Shown one piece after another: positions 62,269-64,000 of a DNA stretch of 64,000 nucleotides (position 1 is the stretch's first letter; each line of letters opens with the position of its first letter). The stretch comes from Sphingomonas profundi (GTDB lineage Bacteria > Pseudomonadota > Alphaproteobacteria > Sphingomonadales > Sphingomonadaceae), in assembly GCF_009739515.1 (NCBI RefSeq), contig NZ_CP046535.1:2232001-2296000 (forward strand), in the 5' to 3' direction. Under the pieces are notes generated by a model. That model worked only from the letters and a program-made list of their open reading frames with translations. It was not told the DNA's origin and did no database searches. A program made the position numbers and the translations under genes.

Positions 62269-63129
62269 ATGATCGAGTTGGACGGCCAGCAGCAGGCGGC
62301 GCGCGACTGGTTCGAGAGCCTGCGGACCCGCATCTGCGCGGCCTTCGAGGCGATCGAGCGGGAGGCCGGCAGCGACGCCGCGTTCGAGTATCTGCCGTGG
62401 ACGCGGGAGGGCGAGGCCGGCACCGCGGGCGAGACGGGCGGCGGCGTGCGCGGGCTGATGAAAGGCCGCGTGTTCGAGAAGGTCGGCGTCAACGTCTCCA
62501 CCGTCGGCGGCGCCTTCGCCCCCGATTTCGCCGGCACCATCCACGGCGCGGCGGAGGATCCCCGCTTCTTCGCCACCGGCATCAGCCTGGTCGCCCACAT
62601 GGCCAACCCGCACGTGCCGGCGGTGCACATGAACACGCGCTTCCTCGTCACCACCAAGCGCTGGTTCGGCGGCGGCGCCGATCTCAACCCGCCAATCCCC
62701 TATGCGGAGGATACCGCCGCCTTCCACGCGGCGCTGAAACAGGCCTGCGATGCCAACCCGCCCGGCGACTATGATCGCTATAGCAAGTGGGCGGAGGAAT
62801 ATTTCTGGATCCCGCACCGCAACGTGGCGCGCGGCGTCGGCGGAATCTTCTACGATCATCTCGACTGTGCCGACGATGCCGCCTTCGGCGCGAACCTCGC
62901 CTTCACCCGCGCGGTGGGCGAGGCATTCCTCGCCGTGTTTCCGCCGATCGTCCGCCGCCGCATGGGGCTGCCGGCCAGCGAGGATGAGCGGGCGACGATG
63001 CTCGCCTATCGCGGCCGCTACGCCGAGTTCAACCTGGTCTACGATCGCGGCACCCTGTTCGGCCTCAGGACCGGCGGCAATATCGACGCCATCCTGATGA
63101 GCCTGCCGCCCGTCGCCACCTGGGCCTGA
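62269..63129 (+). CDS. hemF: Oxygen-dependent coproporphyrinogen III oxidase
   Basis: 286 residues from ATG 62269, though ATG 62257 or 62206 are possible and no ribosome-binding site decides it. Family motifs: RGLMKGRVFEKVGVNVSTVGGAF, AHMANPHVPAVHMNTRFL, KRWFGGGADLNPPIPY, WAEEYFWIPHRNVARGVGGIFYD and EFNLVYDRGTLFGLRTGGNIDAILMSLPP, including the conserved catalytic aspartate, histidine and arginine region. It decarboxylates coproporphyrinogen III to protoporphyrinogen IX in haem synthesis, needing oxygen. Followed by a GNAT gene 5 bp away. Confidence 0.96.
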   Translation: MIELDGQQQAARDWFESLRTRICAAFEAIEREAGSDAAFEYLPWTREGEAGTAGETGGGVRGLMKGRVFEKVGVNVSTVGGAFAPDFAGTIHGAAEDPRFFATGISLVAHMANPHVPAVHMNTRFLVTTKRWFGGGADLNPPIPYAEDTAAFHAALKQACDANPPGDYDRYSKWAEEYFWIPHRNVARGVGGIFYDHLDCADDAAFGANLAFTRAVGEAFLAVFPPIVRRRMGLPASEDERATMLAYRGRYAEFNLVYDRGTLFGLRTGGNIDAILMSLPPVATWA

Positions 63130-63134
63130 TCGCC

Positions 63135-63740
63135 GTGGCGCTCACGCCCGTGCCGCCCGGCCACATCGCCACGATCGTCACCTCGCTGGACATGGCGGCG
63201 CGGCCGCGCCCGGCGCCGATCCCGCCCGCCCCGTTCCGCCTGGTGCGGTGGCCGGCGCCGACGCCGGATCGCTACCGCGCGCTGTTCCGCCGGATCGGCC
63301 AGCCGTGGCTCTGGTTCTCGCGGCTGGCGATGGACGACGCGACCCTGCTCGCCACGATCGCCGATCCGGCGGTGGAGGTGTTCGCCGTCACCGATCGGCA
63401 GGGAATCGAGATCGGCTTCCTCGAACTCGACTTCCGCCTGCCCGTCACCTGCGAACTCGGCTATCTCGGCTTCGTGCCGGAACTGGCCGGCAAGGGCCAC
63501 GGCCGCTGGCTGATGGCGCACGCGCTGGGCCTCGCCTGGCGCCGCGGGATCGATCGGGTGTGGGTGCACACCTGCACGCTCGATCATCCGGCGGCGCTCG
63601 GCTTCTACCGCCGCAGCGGCTTTCGCCCCTATGCGCAGGCGATCGAGACCTTCGCCGATCCCCGCCTCGCCGGCCTGCTGCCGCGCGACGCCGCGCCTCA
63701 GATCCCGCTCTTCGACCCGGCCGATCGCCCCGCCAGCTGA
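63135..63740 (+). CDS. GNAT-family N-acetyltransferase
   Basis: 201 residues, GTG start. C-terminal GNAT fold: ELGYLGFVPELAGKGHGRWLMAHALGLAWRRGIDRVWVHTCTLDHPAALGFYRRSGF, with the acetyl-CoA pyrophosphate loop (Q/R-x-x-G-x-G/A type, ELAGKGHG). Substrate unknown. Adjacent to hemF with only 5 bp between, so co-transcribed. Its end overlaps the convergent gene on the other strand by 43 bp. Confidence 0.88.
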   Translation: MALTPVPPGHIATIVTSLDMAARPRPAPIPPAPFRLVRWPAPTPDRYRALFRRIGQPWLWFSRLAMDDATLLATIADPAVEVFAVTDRQGIEIGFLELDFRLPVTCELGYLGFVPELAGKGHGRWLMAHALGLAWRRGIDRVWVHTCTLDHPAALGFYRRSGFRPYAQAIETFADPRLAGLLPRDAAPQIPLFDPADRPAS

Positions 63741-64000
63741 CGGTAGAGGTTCGCCAGCATCACGTAGAACCACGTGAGGAAGGCGGCGTTGGCCAGCCCG
63801 CGCAGCAGATCCAGCAGCAGCCGCCCCAGCGCCTCGTCGCCCAGCAGCCGGCCCAGCGCCAGCAGCACGGTGCCGCCCGCCGTCACCACCGCCACGGCGG
63901 CGATCACGCTCGCCGCGACGAACAGCAGGACGAAGCCGAGCAGCCGCCAGAACAGCCCGCGCGTCATCTCCCACGATCGCGCGATGGTGGCGAACACGCC
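63698..64000 (-). CDS. Membrane protein, partial (5' end beyond window)
   Basis: About 100 residues to the right edge; an ATG occurs at 63997 but the frame probably starts further right. Two membrane segments (about FWRLLGFVLLFVAASVIAAVAVV and ANAAFLTWFYVMLANLYRQL) with a glycine/leucine region between them. ANAAFLTWFYVMLANLYRQL near the C-terminus is common in glycerophosphodiester-phosphodiesterase membrane-domain or DUF-type proteins, but nothing more can be said. Overlaps the GNAT gene end by 43 bp, a convergent overlap. Confidence 0.6.
   Translation of the reverse strand, partial: GVFATIARSWEMTRGLFWRLLGFVLLFVAASVIAAVAVVTAGGTVLLALGRLLGDEALGRLLLDLLRGLANAAFLTWFYVMLANLYRQLAGRSAGSKSGI

Overview
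The window is a piece of a high-GC (about 68-70% by eye) alphaproteobacterial chromosome, most likely Sphingomonas or a close relative in the Sphingomonadaceae. Grounds: the serC / serA-hisZ-purA order, the yfgM-bamB-der-tusA string, an ornithine decarboxylase with a speF-type leader next to a deoxyhypusine-synthase-like enzyme (homospermidine is the characteristic polyamine of Sphingomonas), a MucR regulator, an exopolysaccharide operon with a GumC/Wzc-type kinase, and the dispersed 100-bp palindromes typical of these genomes. There is no phage, integrase, transposase, rRNA or CRISPR array; one tRNA (Lys) is present.

Layout. 1-8466 (minus): tightly packed exopolysaccharide operon: priming sugar transferase, outer-membrane barrel, fused Wzz/BY-kinase, GT4, Wzy-like polymerase, GT2, GT4 (runs off the left edge). 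8890-12719: exported nucleoside hydrolase and an NAD-salvage locus (nicotinamidase, NrtR-type repressor, nicotinate phosphoribosyltransferase). 12736-15646: small catabolic-looking cluster (SDR, NTF2-like, CurA-like reductase, limonene-epoxide-hydrolase-like). 15847-21334: Hpt protein, tusA, der, a Ner-like HTH protein, bamB, yfgM-like, panB. 21376-23685: exported catalase with an ankyrin partner. 23810-25938: an S9 peptidase gene with a stop codon in its nucleophile motif, lying between 27-bp direct repeats. 25917-29354: ridA, LOG, extensin-like lipoprotein, serC. 29550-33857: serA, hisZ, purA, with a palindromic element in each gap. 33912-36954: membrane protein, gmk, small protein, fumC. 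37176-39657: polyamine locus. 39844-44424: two DUF4139 proteins and a divergent metallopeptidase. 44513-47754: P450 cluster and an alpha/beta hydrolase. 47774-52799: amino-acid permease, kynureninase, MucR, DUF938 methyltransferase, LysR regulator. 53196-58160: DUF885-permease-DUF885 peptide-scavenging operon. 58262-64000: tRNA-Lys, TonB-dependent receptor with metal-regulator-like operators, YcaQ-like glycosylase, hemF, GNAT, and a membrane protein cut by the right edge.

Most of the window is core metabolism and ordinary accessory genes. The points most worth checking are: the polyamine locus (RNA leader that hides the ribosome-binding site, a possible leader peptide, two compensating frameshifts in the decarboxylase); the 27-bp repeats around a broken S9 peptidase, which duplicate the end of ridA; a MucR homologue that has lost its zinc-ligand histidines and gained an AT-hook tail; and the NrtR operator candidate between two divergent promoters. 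I do not see a clearly new multigene defence or secretion system here.
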